NCBI GenBank assembly: GCA_001940645.1
Contig: MDVS01000047.1
Span: forward strand, 62,001 to 126,000
Source of the DNA: Candidatus Heimdallarchaeota archaeon LC_3
GTDB taxonomy: Archaea; Asgardarchaeota; Heimdallarchaeia; Hodarchaeales; LC-3
Direction of reading: 5' to 3'
Length of the DNA stretch: 64,000 nucleotides
Positions 9,321 through 17,247 of the stretch are shown here, piece by piece; within the stretch, counting starts at the first letter, position 1; each line of letters starts with the position of its first letter. Below the pieces are notes generated by a model that made no database searches, was not told the DNA's origin, and was given only the letters and a program-made list of their open reading frames with translations. Position numbers and translations under genes: made by a program.

Positions 9321-10052
9321 TTGGCTAATATCTCTGAATCTGATTTACAAACTAAATCCCTTAATGAGCTGCTAAGGATTGCATTCCAAAAGAGGAATTC
9401 ACCTCTGAAAGTAAAAGCTATTGAAATTCTTGGCTCTAGAAAAGATCAAAGAGCGTTGTCTGCATTAATACAGATTATTAATAGTAAAAATGATCTTAAT
9501 ATTAGATTACAAGCTGTAGAAAGTCTGAGAACCCTTTCTGATTTACGAGGAGTTGATTCTCTAATTATGATCTTAAAAGATAATTCTCAAGCATCACAAA
9601 TAAGAGCTTTGTCAGCAAGTTCTATTTTCAGCCTTGATCTTCGTCGTGGAGTAGAAGTAGGTATTGATTTTCTAATTAATACTAGAAATGAAAGCTATTT
9701 AATTTATAGCGCTATACTAGATAGATTAATGTTTTATAATTCAGTATTGAAACCTAAAACGGTTAGTAAAATAAAAATTGAATTAGAAGAATTATTAGAT
9801 CGAGCTGATTTTAGAAATTCATGGGATTTAAGTATAACCCTAGCAAAAACTTTAACACTGTATAATAGTCTAATGGGGATTAAATTTCTTTTATATCAAA
9901 AAAGGAAATTAATTGAAGGGTTTAGAAAAGAATATCAGCATTTCCTTGATAGTATCGAAATTTGCTTATCGGACTTAAAATCTTATAATTCGTTGAGTAA
10001 AAATGCTTCCGATTCCGAGTTATACCGAATAATAGAGATAAGGAATCCTTGA
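9321..10052 (+). CDS. HEAT-repeat protein
   Basis: A 243-aa helical protein with a TTG start, seven nt after a GGAGAA. Residues 15-120 contain about three HEAT-like units, visible as LRIAFQKRNSPLKVKAIEILG, then ALSALIQIINS leading to RLQAVESLRTL, then GVDSLIMILKD leading to RALSASSIFSL. The second half is helical but less regular. Such repeats form protein-binding scaffolds, and the sequence gives no clue to the partner. The OST48-like gene follows 120 bp downstream on the same strand, but this gap is too large to assume an operon. Confidence 0.7.
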   Translation: MANISESDLQTKSLNELLRIAFQKRNSPLKVKAIEILGSRKDQRALSALIQIINSKNDLNIRLQAVESLRTLSDLRGVDSLIMILKDNSQASQIRALSASSIFSLDLRRGVEVGIDFLINTRNESYLIYSAILDRLMFYNSVLKPKTVSKIKIELEELLDRADFRNSWDLSITLAKTLTLYNSLMGIKFLLYQKRKLIEGFRKEYQHFLDSIEICLSDLKSYNSLSKNASDSELYRIIEIRNP

Positions 10053-10172
10053 TTAATGAAGATTTTATTGACTAAAATAATAATTTGCTTTAATAGCTTT
10101 AAAAAATCTAATTAAAAAAATCAAATCAGGTTTCCATAAACATTAAACAATATTTACTAAATTAAATTATCA

Positions 10173-11543
10173 TTGTCTGACCAAAAAACTCAGATGGAGA
10201 GTTCGACATTGAATTCGATACTGCAAAAACGTAGATTAATCAATTATTTATTAATTTTAGGATTTCTAATCTTGCCGTTTTATTTATCATCAAATACAAC
10301 CCACGGTAACCTTAGTTCTTTACAAACAGTTCAACAATTACCTGCACCAGCATTTGAACCAAGTGAAATTGATTTTGGGGTTTACTTCGGGAACAGCCCA
10401 GAAGTACCTAGATCAAAATATTTATCTTTATTAAGCCTTTATGATCAAAATTTTGGTCAAAGTCATAATATTACCGATCTAAGTCAGACTAGTGAGTCAA
10501 GAGTATATATTATTTTCAGTCCTGAAGAAAATATTACAAAAACCCAAGCTGAATCTATGAGACAGGAAGTATTCGAAAAAGGAAAAGGATTATTCTACAT
10601 AGTAGGTAGTAAAAATGAAAACTCCACCACAGCAGCAAATAAATTCTTTTCTGAATTCTTCGGAAAAGACATAATCAATATCAGCTCAGTACCAGTAGTG
10701 ACAGAAGGCATCTCATCGACCTTCAATTATACAACTATCACAGAATTTGTATCGCCATCTTCTCCGATATTTAATAATGTAACTAAGTTATATTTTAAAG
10801 GTTCATCCGTATCAATTAATAAATCAGCTCTCAATGCGTTTGCTAATGAAACAAATCAGATTGCACTTATTAAAGATAGTTATTCACTTATGAAAGATCA
10901 AAATAAGATTTTAGATTTAGCCTTAGCTTTTGAGTTTACAGGTTTAGCTGAGACAGCAAACAAGGGAAGAATATTGGTTTTATCATCTACTGAAGCATTA
11001 GTAGATAATACACTTAGTGGTGTAACTGATAGTATTCCTGTTAAAGGTGTTCAAAACAATCAATTTGGTGTAAATATCGTAAAATGGCTTGGTAAAGCAT
11101 CTGGATATGCAAAATTAGCTAATTCTTATATTAATGTAAACAATGGATCACTAATTTACCCTGACTATACAATAGAATCTAACTTTACATTACTTGATGA
11201 TATTGATAGACCTTTTTCCAATGGAATTGTAAAAGTTGTTATGGAGTCTGCAAATCAGCACGTTTTAACACAATTTGCAGAGCCATTAGAAAATGGAGCG
11301 TATGCAACTTCAATAAAGACAGATCTTGTACCCGTTAAACGTTCTTATGAAGTGAAAATTATAATTGTAAGACGTGGTTATTTAGAGCAGAGCTTTACAT
11401 TAGTAAGTCACGTGTTTATTTCTCCATTTCTTTCCAGCTGGTCACTTCCAAATCTCATGCAAACACTGACATTGATATCTGCTTTAGTAGTTTATACAAT
11501 CACTGCTGGATTTTTATGGATTAAAATTAGAAAAGTTGAATAA
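10173..11543 (+). CDS. OST48/WBP1-like oligosaccharyltransferase subunit (membrane-anchored)
   Basis: A 456-aa type I membrane protein. A signal-anchor-like segment (LINYLLILGFLILPFYL, about 24-40) precedes a long extracytoplasmic part rich in Asn-x-Ser/Thr sites. A C-terminal membrane helix (about 425-450) and a short basic tail follow. The N-terminal half has an alternating alpha/beta pattern with RVYIIFSPEENIT and GRILVLSSTEALVDN, resembling the GIFT-like domain of OST48. The later part (TIESNFTLLDDIDRPFSNG and KRSYEVKIIIVRRGYLEQ) matches the position of the OST48 segment that ends in a Tyr-x-Arg-x-Gly-Tyr strand. The overall length equals that of human OST48. A DPM1-like gene lies 2 kb away. 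A generic surface protein of the GldG/IFT52 type is the alternative. Confidence 0.55.
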   Translation: MSDQKTQMESSTLNSILQKRRLINYLLILGFLILPFYLSSNTTHGNLSSLQTVQQLPAPAFEPSEIDFGVYFGNSPEVPRSKYLSLLSLYDQNFGQSHNITDLSQTSESRVYIIFSPEENITKTQAESMRQEVFEKGKGLFYIVGSKNENSTTAANKFFSEFFGKDIINISSVPVVTEGISSTFNYTTITEFVSPSSPIFNNVTKLYFKGSSVSINKSALNAFANETNQIALIKDSYSLMKDQNKILDLALAFEFTGLAETANKGRILVLSSTEALVDNTLSGVTDSIPVKGVQNNQFGVNIVKWLGKASGYAKLANSYINVNNGSLIYPDYTIESNFTLLDDIDRPFSNGIVKVVMESANQHVLTQFAEPLENGAYATSIKTDLVPVKRSYEVKIIIVRRGYLEQSFTLVSHVFISPFLSSWSLPNLMQTLTLISALVVYTITAGFLWIKIRKVE

Positions 11544-11560
11544 AAATCTTATTACCCGTT

Positions 11561-11583
11561 CTTTTTTATTCATAAGAAAAAAA
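11561..11583. terminator. Bidirectional T-run terminator between convergent genes
   Basis: In the 46-bp gap between convergent stops there is T6 at 11562-11567 on the plus strand and A7 at 11577-11583, which is T7 for the minus-strand transcript. TTCTT and AAGAA flank the middle. Archaeal terminators are short T-runs, so this could end both transcripts. Confidence 0.5.
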
Positions 11584-11589
11584 CAAATT

Positions 11590-13032
11590 TTATGATTTTT
11601 CAGAGGGATCCTTCACTGGTACTTTTACCACTTGAGGACCCTTCAATTTTGAATCTAAGACCAAATTTGAAAGTTTTTCCGTTTTAATCATCACATTTGA
11701 TAATATTTCTTGCACGAATTCGAATTTTTCATTTACTTTTCGCTCTATCATACTTTCAATTTCGTCTTTATATTTTTCAAGAGCGATTTTAACTTCTTGT
11801 ACTTCATCTAAAGAATCTTTAACAGCTTTATCAAAATTCTTAACATTTTCATCTAAACTTTGTACTAAATCGGTTCTTATTGTTTCTGCTTTTTGACGAA
11901 GATCTTTATCTAAAGTTTTAACTTTTTCATTTATCTTTTCTCCTTCAGATTTAAGTAAAAAACTTTCTTTTGAATTTTTTTCAAAACCACTTAGTTGTCG
12001 TTGGACTTCTTTAGAAAAGACTATAACTTCATTTCTTAAATTTTCTGAGCTACCTACAATAATTTTTTGGAAAGATTCCATCATTGTTTTTTGGTCTGTT
12101 TTCACTTCATCAAATATTTTCAAATAATTACTTCTAACCTTTTCCAAGACATCTGTTAAACTCAATATCCCTTCAGAATGATTTTGGCTAATGGTAAAAA
12201 ATTGCTTTTGTTGAGTATGTAAACTGTTAATTTTTTTCTCTAATTCTTCTCTATTACTTGTTAACTGCTGATTCATCTCATTTTTAGCTTGAGATACTTG
12301 ATTAGTTAGTTCAGTTAATTTTTTAGTGGTAGTATTTGAGAAATTTTCAATAATTTCTTGATTTTTTTGATTTTTATTTTCTAAATCTTTTGTAAAATTT
12401 TCTTTAAGTTCTAATAATTTTTCCATTATGTTATCGAATCTTGAATTCGTATTAGAATTAAGTTCAGAGATTTGATTATTAACTTCAGAAAATTTAGTAT
12501 CTAAAGATTCATTCAAGCCTGAAATTTCGTTGGTTATAACACTAAGTTTATTATTTCTTTCTGAAGTTAGATTATCATGAGATTCCTTAATTTTTTCTTC
12601 TAATTCTTTTCTTTTTAGTTCTATACTATCTAATAGAGTTTTTTCTGATTCTTGTAGAGAATTACGAGTTAGTTCGTCCTTTTCAGTTAAACTCGATTCA
12701 ATTGTAGCAACTTTAAGAGATAAATTATCAGTTATTCCTACAAATTCCTTTTTTACACCTATTTTTGTCTCTGAAATATCATTTTGAAGGCCAGCAATTG
12801 CAGATGACAGAGAATTTTTGAGTTCTTCAACCCCATTAACTAATAATTGGTTTATTTTTGATAATTCTTCTTTTGAATCATTTTTTACTGCTTTTAGTTT
12901 AACGTCAAGGTTAGAAATCATTTCATTAAATTTATTGTCAAAAATTTTTAATCGATCTTTGACATCATTAGAAATTTCTGAAACAAATTCAATAACTTGT
13001 TTAGTTGTATCATCTTCAGACATTTTAAACAC
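11590..13032 (-). CDS. Long coiled-coil protein
   Basis: A 480-aa protein that is almost entirely alpha-helical coiled coil: repeated seven-residue spacing of Leu/Ile/Val, very rich in Lys, Glu, Asn and Ser, with no membrane segment and almost no Pro or Gly before the C-terminus. The last 20 residues (GPQVVKVPVKDPSEKS) are a non-helical tail. No catalytic motif is visible. It could act as a filament, tether or scaffold, or resemble an apolipoprotein- or kinesin-like rod; composition bias makes remote similarity unreliable. It starts 10 bp after the small 142-aa gene and is probably co-transcribed with it. Confidence 0.75.
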   Translation of the reverse strand: MFKMSEDDTTKQVIEFVSEISNDVKDRLKIFDNKFNEMISNLDVKLKAVKNDSKEELSKINQLLVNGVEELKNSLSSAIAGLQNDISETKIGVKKEFVGITDNLSLKVATIESSLTEKDELTRNSLQESEKTLLDSIELKRKELEEKIKESHDNLTSERNNKLSVITNEISGLNESLDTKFSEVNNQISELNSNTNSRFDNIMEKLLELKENFTKDLENKNQKNQEIIENFSNTTTKKLTELTNQVSQAKNEMNQQLTSNREELEKKINSLHTQQKQFFTISQNHSEGILSLTDVLEKVRSNYLKIFDEVKTDQKTMMESFQKIIVGSSENLRNEVIVFSKEVQRQLSGFEKNSKESFLLKSEGEKINEKVKTLDKDLRQKAETIRTDLVQSLDENVKNFDKAVKDSLDEVQEVKIALEKYKDEIESMIERKVNEKFEFVQEILSNVMIKTEKLSNLVLDSKLKGPQVVKVPVKDPSEKS

Positions 13033-13042
13033 AGCCTTTTAA

Positions 13043-13471
13043 TTATTTTGATTTCTGTTGAGCTTTGTAGTAAGTAATCATTTCATCGAATAAATTATTG
13101 ATTGAAGTACTTATACGTGCAATTTGAGTTGTTGGTGATTCCTCTTCGATAATTTTTCCTACGGGTAGAGATTTAACAATAGCTGGTAGAACCCTTTTCC
13201 ATTGTTTATGAATTAAATCTAATTTATCGTGTTTTGTGAGGACTAAAATCTGTGTTTTCTGAGATACATCATTAATTATTGCTCCAAATGTTAAATTTTG
13301 ATAAGTAAAATCATATGTTCCTTCTCGAACTATTTTCACGTTTTCTCTAATAACAATCAAGCCTTTGGGATTTTTTTGTGCTAAAGGAATAATTTTTCCA
13401 CTATCATGCAAATAAATACCTAGAACATCATAAGCATTAATAAATTTATCAATTAAGGTTTTAAAAGCCAT
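13043..13471 (-). CDS. Uncharacterised 142-aa protein, operon partner of the coiled-coil gene
   Basis: A small soluble protein with alternating strands and helices (AYDVLGIYLHDSGKIIPLAQ, then LTFGAIIND and TQILVLTKH, then a C-terminal helix FDEMITYYKAQQKSK). The general size and strand-helix order are reminiscent of Roadblock/longin-like domains common in Asgard genomes, but I see no diagnostic motif and do not claim membership. It lies immediately upstream of the coiled-coil gene with a 10-bp gap, so the two products probably work together, perhaps as a small adaptor on a coiled-coil rod. The ATG start follows a short AT-rich leader. Confidence 0.6.
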   Translation of the reverse strand: MAFKTLIDKFINAYDVLGIYLHDSGKIIPLAQKNPKGLIVIRENVKIVREGTYDFTYQNLTFGAIINDVSQKTQILVLTKHDKLDLIHKQWKRVLPAIVKSLPVGKIIEEESPTTQIARISTSINNLFDEMITYYKAQQKSK

Positions 13472-13660
13472 TTACAGCCCAAAATGTATTTTTTTATTTT
13501 TTTTGAATGATATTAGTCTAACTCACAGTTTAAGTAACAATTTTTATAGCTACCTGCTCAATTATTATTATAGTATTTAAATTAAATAATTAGGATAAGT
13601 TTTACAATCGCTTACAAAGAAAAAACAATATTCATTATTCTCTTTTAAAATGGTGATTAA

Positions 13661-14416
13661 GTGACTCAAACAGTGATTTGCATCCCCACTTATAATGAAA
13701 AAAAAAATATCGAAATCCTCATCCCAAAAATGATAGAAATTTTCGCTGAACGATCTATTGATGCTAAAATTCTTGTAATTGACGACAATAGCCCAGATAG
13801 AACAGCTGAAAAAGTAAAAGAATTTATGAAAAAGTATTCTCAATTGGATTTATTATTTCGTACAGAAAAAGAAGGTTTGGGAAAAGCTTACATTGCAGGA
13901 TTTCAATACGCGATTAGTAAATATGACCCAGAATATATTTTTGAAATGGATGCAGATCTATCACATCCCCCAGATGTTTTTCCTCAAATGCTAGAAATGC
14001 TGGAATCAGGTGAAGCAGATTTAGTTATCGGATCAAGAAAAATACCTGGAGGAGGAACAGAAAATTGGGGAATACACAGAAAAATAATATCTGGAGGTGG
14101 AAATTTGTATGCACGAATAATGTTAGGAATTTCTCCTAAAGATGTGACATCAGGATATAGAGGATTCCGTTCATCATTTTTAAAGCAAATAGACCTAGAA
14201 TCCATTGATTCAGGGGGATATTCATTTCAAATCGAACTTGTTTACTTAACAGCGAATTTATTAAAAGCAAAAACGGGAGAAGTTCCAATAGTATTCATTG
14301 ACCGTAAACATGGAAAATCTAAACTTGGAATGTTTGATATTATGGAATTTTTTTTAGAAGCATTAAGATTAGCATTCTTTGGATGGAGAAGAAAGAAAAA
14401 ACTTTTAGTTAACTAG
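13661..14416 (+). CDS. DPM1-like dolichol-phosphate mannosyltransferase (GT2)
   Basis: A 251-aa GT-A glycosyltransferase. Motifs in order are CIPTYNEKKNIEILIP, the nucleotide-binding VIDDNSPDRTAE, the metal-binding MDADLSHPP, and GSRKIPGGGTENWGIHRK followed by SGYRGFR. This order and spacing are those of polyprenyl/dolichol-phosphate mannose synthase, which moves mannose from GDP-mannose to a lipid carrier. The protein ends in a basic FGWRRKKKLLVN tail with no transmembrane helix pair, as in the short DPM1 of many eukaryotes; it would act at the cytoplasmic membrane face. The start is GTG at 13661. Proximity to the OST48-like gene fits a role in protein N-glycosylation. Sugar specificity is inferred. 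Confidence 0.88.
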   Translation: MTQTVICIPTYNEKKNIEILIPKMIEIFAERSIDAKILVIDDNSPDRTAEKVKEFMKKYSQLDLLFRTEKEGLGKAYIAGFQYAISKYDPEYIFEMDADLSHPPDVFPQMLEMLESGEADLVIGSRKIPGGGTENWGIHRKIISGGGNLYARIMLGISPKDVTSGYRGFRSSFLKQIDLESIDSGGYSFQIELVYLTANLLKAKTGEVPIVFIDRKHGKSKLGMFDIMEFFLEALRLAFFGWRRKKKLLVN

Positions 14417-14433
14417 CTAATAGAAAAATAAAT

Positions 14434-14961
14434 TTATAAATTTAGAGATTGCGTTATTTGTAATGACAAGAAATCAAATAATTCATTTACTCCTTCACCT
14501 GATTTTGATGAAACATTAAAATATCCTCTCAGATTATGATCTTTTGAAAATTCTTGAGCTTTTTCATTTATAAATTCAAAATTTTCTTCTTTAATCGAAT
14601 CAATTTTGGTTCCAACTAAAATAATGGGAATATGGGGTCCATTTTTCTCGTAAATAATCGATATCCAGTCACTTAAATCATCCAGAGATTGTGGTCTGGT
14701 CGTATCAAAAACTGCTAATCCACCCTTTGAACCGTTGCTGTAACCAGGGAACAATGATTTAAATCTAGACTCACCAGCGTAGTCCCAAACGCTTAAAATG
14801 ATTATTCTTTCTTTGTATTGGATTTGATGAGTAACAAAATTGATTCCTACTGTTGTAGATGCTGGTATGAACTCTCCCGATTGATATCGTCTAAGCAAAG
14901 TAGTTTTACCTACTCCGCCTTGACCAGCGACAATGATTTTTAATGAGAGTGGACGAATCAT
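14434..14961 (-). CDS. Rab/Ras-like small GTPase
   Basis: A 175-aa GTPase. Motifs are G1 GQGGVGKTT (residues 13-21), G2 Thr in STTVGINF, G3 WDYAGE, G4 GTKID and G5 SSKSGEG. Strand order and size are those of the Rab/Ras group that is expanded in Asgard archaea. Three departures stand out: the G3 motif has Glu in place of the catalytic Gln of DTAGQ, with Tyr instead of Thr before Ala; G4 has Gly-Thr in place of Asn; and there is no C-terminal prenylation cysteine. Membrane attachment therefore needs another mechanism, and hydrolysis may be slow or depend on a partner. It is convergent with the DPM1-like gene, with a 17-bp gap. Confidence 0.9.
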   Translation of the reverse strand: MIRPLSLKIIVAGQGGVGKTTLLRRYQSGEFIPASTTVGINFVTHQIQYKERIIILSVWDYAGESRFKSLFPGYSNGSKGGLAVFDTTRPQSLDDLSDWISIIYEKNGPHIPIILVGTKIDSIKEENFEFINEKAQEFSKDHNLRGYFNVSSKSGEGVNELFDFLSLQITQSLNL

Positions 14962-15557
14962 CCCTAAAGACTCACTGATTGTAATTTCTTTTATATAAGA
15001 TAATTAGTTGATTTTTTTCCCTATTTTTCACATTTGACTGCATTTTCTATTTTTCCCAGTTTTTTCTAATTAGTTATTTTTTTATGCTTTTTATTAAGTT
15101 TTTATTTAGGGGTAATTATACATCTCTTATGATTTTACAAATTGTCCATTTTAATAAAATTTGTTTTTCACTCTTATTAGTCAAGACCAAATGTTAATTT
15201 CAAATCAAAATTAAGGTTGTATTATTAATTAGATTTATTTTTATTATTGAAACCTGAATTTTTCGTTCCAAAAGCAGTGAAAAAGTAAATAATTTTTATT
15301 TCTCTATTCTTGTTTATTACTTGCGTTAATTCAATTTATTTTCGAAATAATAGAATCATTTACCCAATACAGGGTTTGATAATAAAACCTTTATACGATG
15401 GATGAAATAACCTCTATTAATTGACTATTTAAATGCTTAATATTTAATGAGGAATAACAAAGAAGCTTGATGTTTAGCAATCATAACTTGCATATTAACA
15501 AATAATAAACTTCATCTAGTTTTATTGCATATTTCATTTCATTTGGAGTTGTAAGAT
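14962..15557. other. Intergenic region, divergent genes
   Basis: About 600 bp of AT-rich sequence between the divergent GTPase gene and the three-gene operon. T-runs occur near 15010-15080. I see no ORF, tRNA-like fold or long repeat. Confidence 0.45.
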
Positions 15558-17243
15558 ATTTCTGAAGAAAATCATCTGATCCAATCCATACCCCGAGAAG
15601 TTCTTAATATTGTTGGAGAAATATGGGGAAGACAGTACGGAAAAATCCAAACTCCAGAAGCTTTAGCATTAAAAAGAGTACAAGAAGAGTATGATCAGAA
15701 TGTATTTTCTGTAGATGCCCAATCTATTACTTCTAAAATCGGAAAAACTCGTGAAGAAATAATTCGCCAAGAATACGGGTCTGAAGGGATTGAATACTTT
15801 TGGGATGTCAAAGTATTACTTTTTGCAAAAGAAATGGGGGTAAAATTTACTAGCAAAGACATTTTTTATATTTGTAGAGGTTTCTTAAAAGAAGAAGAAT
15901 TTCCTGAAAATTTTCATTCAGTACGAGATGCTTTATTAAAAAGAATGGAAACAACCACATCTGTTGCTTCACAATCAGAAAATTTAGGATTACAACATGA
16001 TTTGTTTAGGGCAACCATCCCTGCAATAGAATTAATCAGTTTTTTTAGAGAATTATTAGACTTAGGTAAAAAAGATGATGCTGTTGAAACAATGCATTAC
16101 GTATTAAATCCAGAATTAGCTGATCTCATTTTTCGAAGAAGATACGTTAATAGATTACCCTATGTTGATTCGGATGGTACCAAAGTTCCGGTTCCTGATC
16201 AACCAATAGTAGGAAGATATAATTCTAAAAATTCACTCTCAACTCTATTTGGTGAAGAACCATTTTACCAAGTACGAATTTTACATATTTTTGCGCAAGC
16301 TGCGTATTATGATATCTTAAAAATTGGAACTATTCCAGATTCTTCAAAAGAATGGATTAAAGAAAAAATTGCATTTTCTAGATTTCTAAAACCGCGGTCC
16401 GAAGAGGAAATTAAAAAAGATATACTTTTTGCAATTGATATCAATTTAATTAGACGATATTGGGATAATTTACTTTCTGATATCCGAAGATCATTTTATG
16501 GATTACGAAATTACTCGGGTTTAGCAAGTAAAACACAGCACTTGATAACGGAATTACTTAATACCCCAAATGTGATTTATACACTCGGTCATTTGAAAAA
16601 GAGAGTGATAAAAAACATAAAATCTGGTGTACAATTCTATTTTATTCACACTTACAAAATGCCACAAGAAGATGTTGTTAATTTAATCAAAGATGAAGAA
16701 AATATCACTGAATTTCAAAAAATTATACAAAACCATTGGGATTCAAATGAACAAAAAATAAATATCAATAATAGACAAATGATGAACTTTGAACCGTTTT
16801 ATCGTGAATCATGGGTTTTTTGGAGCAAGGTTAGGAGTCGATATTTAGAATTAAAGCGTGAAGAACTTTCAAAAGATTTTATGTTTATTCAAGAACAGAA
16901 AAAAGTTATTGATTCATTAGATACACTTGGAAAAAAGCAGTATACAACTATTAATGAAATTTTATGGAAAAAACCCATAGGAACAGAATACGAAATATTA
17001 GACAGAGCAATTGCGATTTTTGGTTTAGAATTAACTGAAGTCGCTCTTAGTCACCCTAACATAACTCAAGATCAAAAAAAAGCTTTTATGGAACATTTTA
17101 TTGATCTTTTTAAATCAGAAATCGATTTTTTACTTCCTAGGGTTAAACCTGAAATTTACGAAGAAAAAACTGATCCAAACACTAATCAATCTGAAGAAAA
17201 TAATGATCCAGACTTGAATAAAACCGATTTTTCAGGAGAATAG
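15558..17243 (+). CDS. Uncharacterised 561-aa protein, apparent ATT start
   Basis: The first ATG of this frame is at 15834, but the frame stays open and protein-like for 92 codons upstream, beginning ISEENHLIQSIPREVLNIVG. An in-frame TAA at 15552 bounds it. No ATG, GTG or TTG exists between, so the best start is ATT at 15558, which lies 9 nt after TTGGAG. The protein is soluble and mostly helical, has aromatic-rich segments (FWDVKVLLFAKEMG, EPFYRESWVFWSK) and ends in an acidic, disordered tail of Asp/Glu/Asn. I recognise no domain. It is the first gene of a three-gene operon, with the next gene 4 bp downstream. Confidence 0.7.
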   Translation: MSEENHLIQSIPREVLNIVGEIWGRQYGKIQTPEALALKRVQEEYDQNVFSVDAQSITSKIGKTREEIIRQEYGSEGIEYFWDVKVLLFAKEMGVKFTSKDIFYICRGFLKEEEFPENFHSVRDALLKRMETTTSVASQSENLGLQHDLFRATIPAIELISFFRELLDLGKKDDAVETMHYVLNPELADLIFRRRYVNRLPYVDSDGTKVPVPDQPIVGRYNSKNSLSTLFGEEPFYQVRILHIFAQAAYYDILKIGTIPDSSKEWIKEKIAFSRFLKPRSEEEIKKDILFAIDINLIRRYWDNLLSDIRRSFYGLRNYSGLASKTQHLITELLNTPNVIYTLGHLKKRVIKNIKSGVQFYFIHTYKMPQEDVVNLIKDEENITEFQKIIQNHWDSNEQKININNRQMMNFEPFYRESWVFWSKVRSRYLELKREELSKDFMFIQEQKKVIDSLDTLGKKQYTTINEILWKKPIGTEYEILDRAIAIFGLELTEVALSHPNITQDQKKAFMEHFIDLFKSEIDFLLPRVKPEIYEEKTDPNTNQSEENNDPDLNKTDFSGE

Positions 17244-17247
17244 TTAA

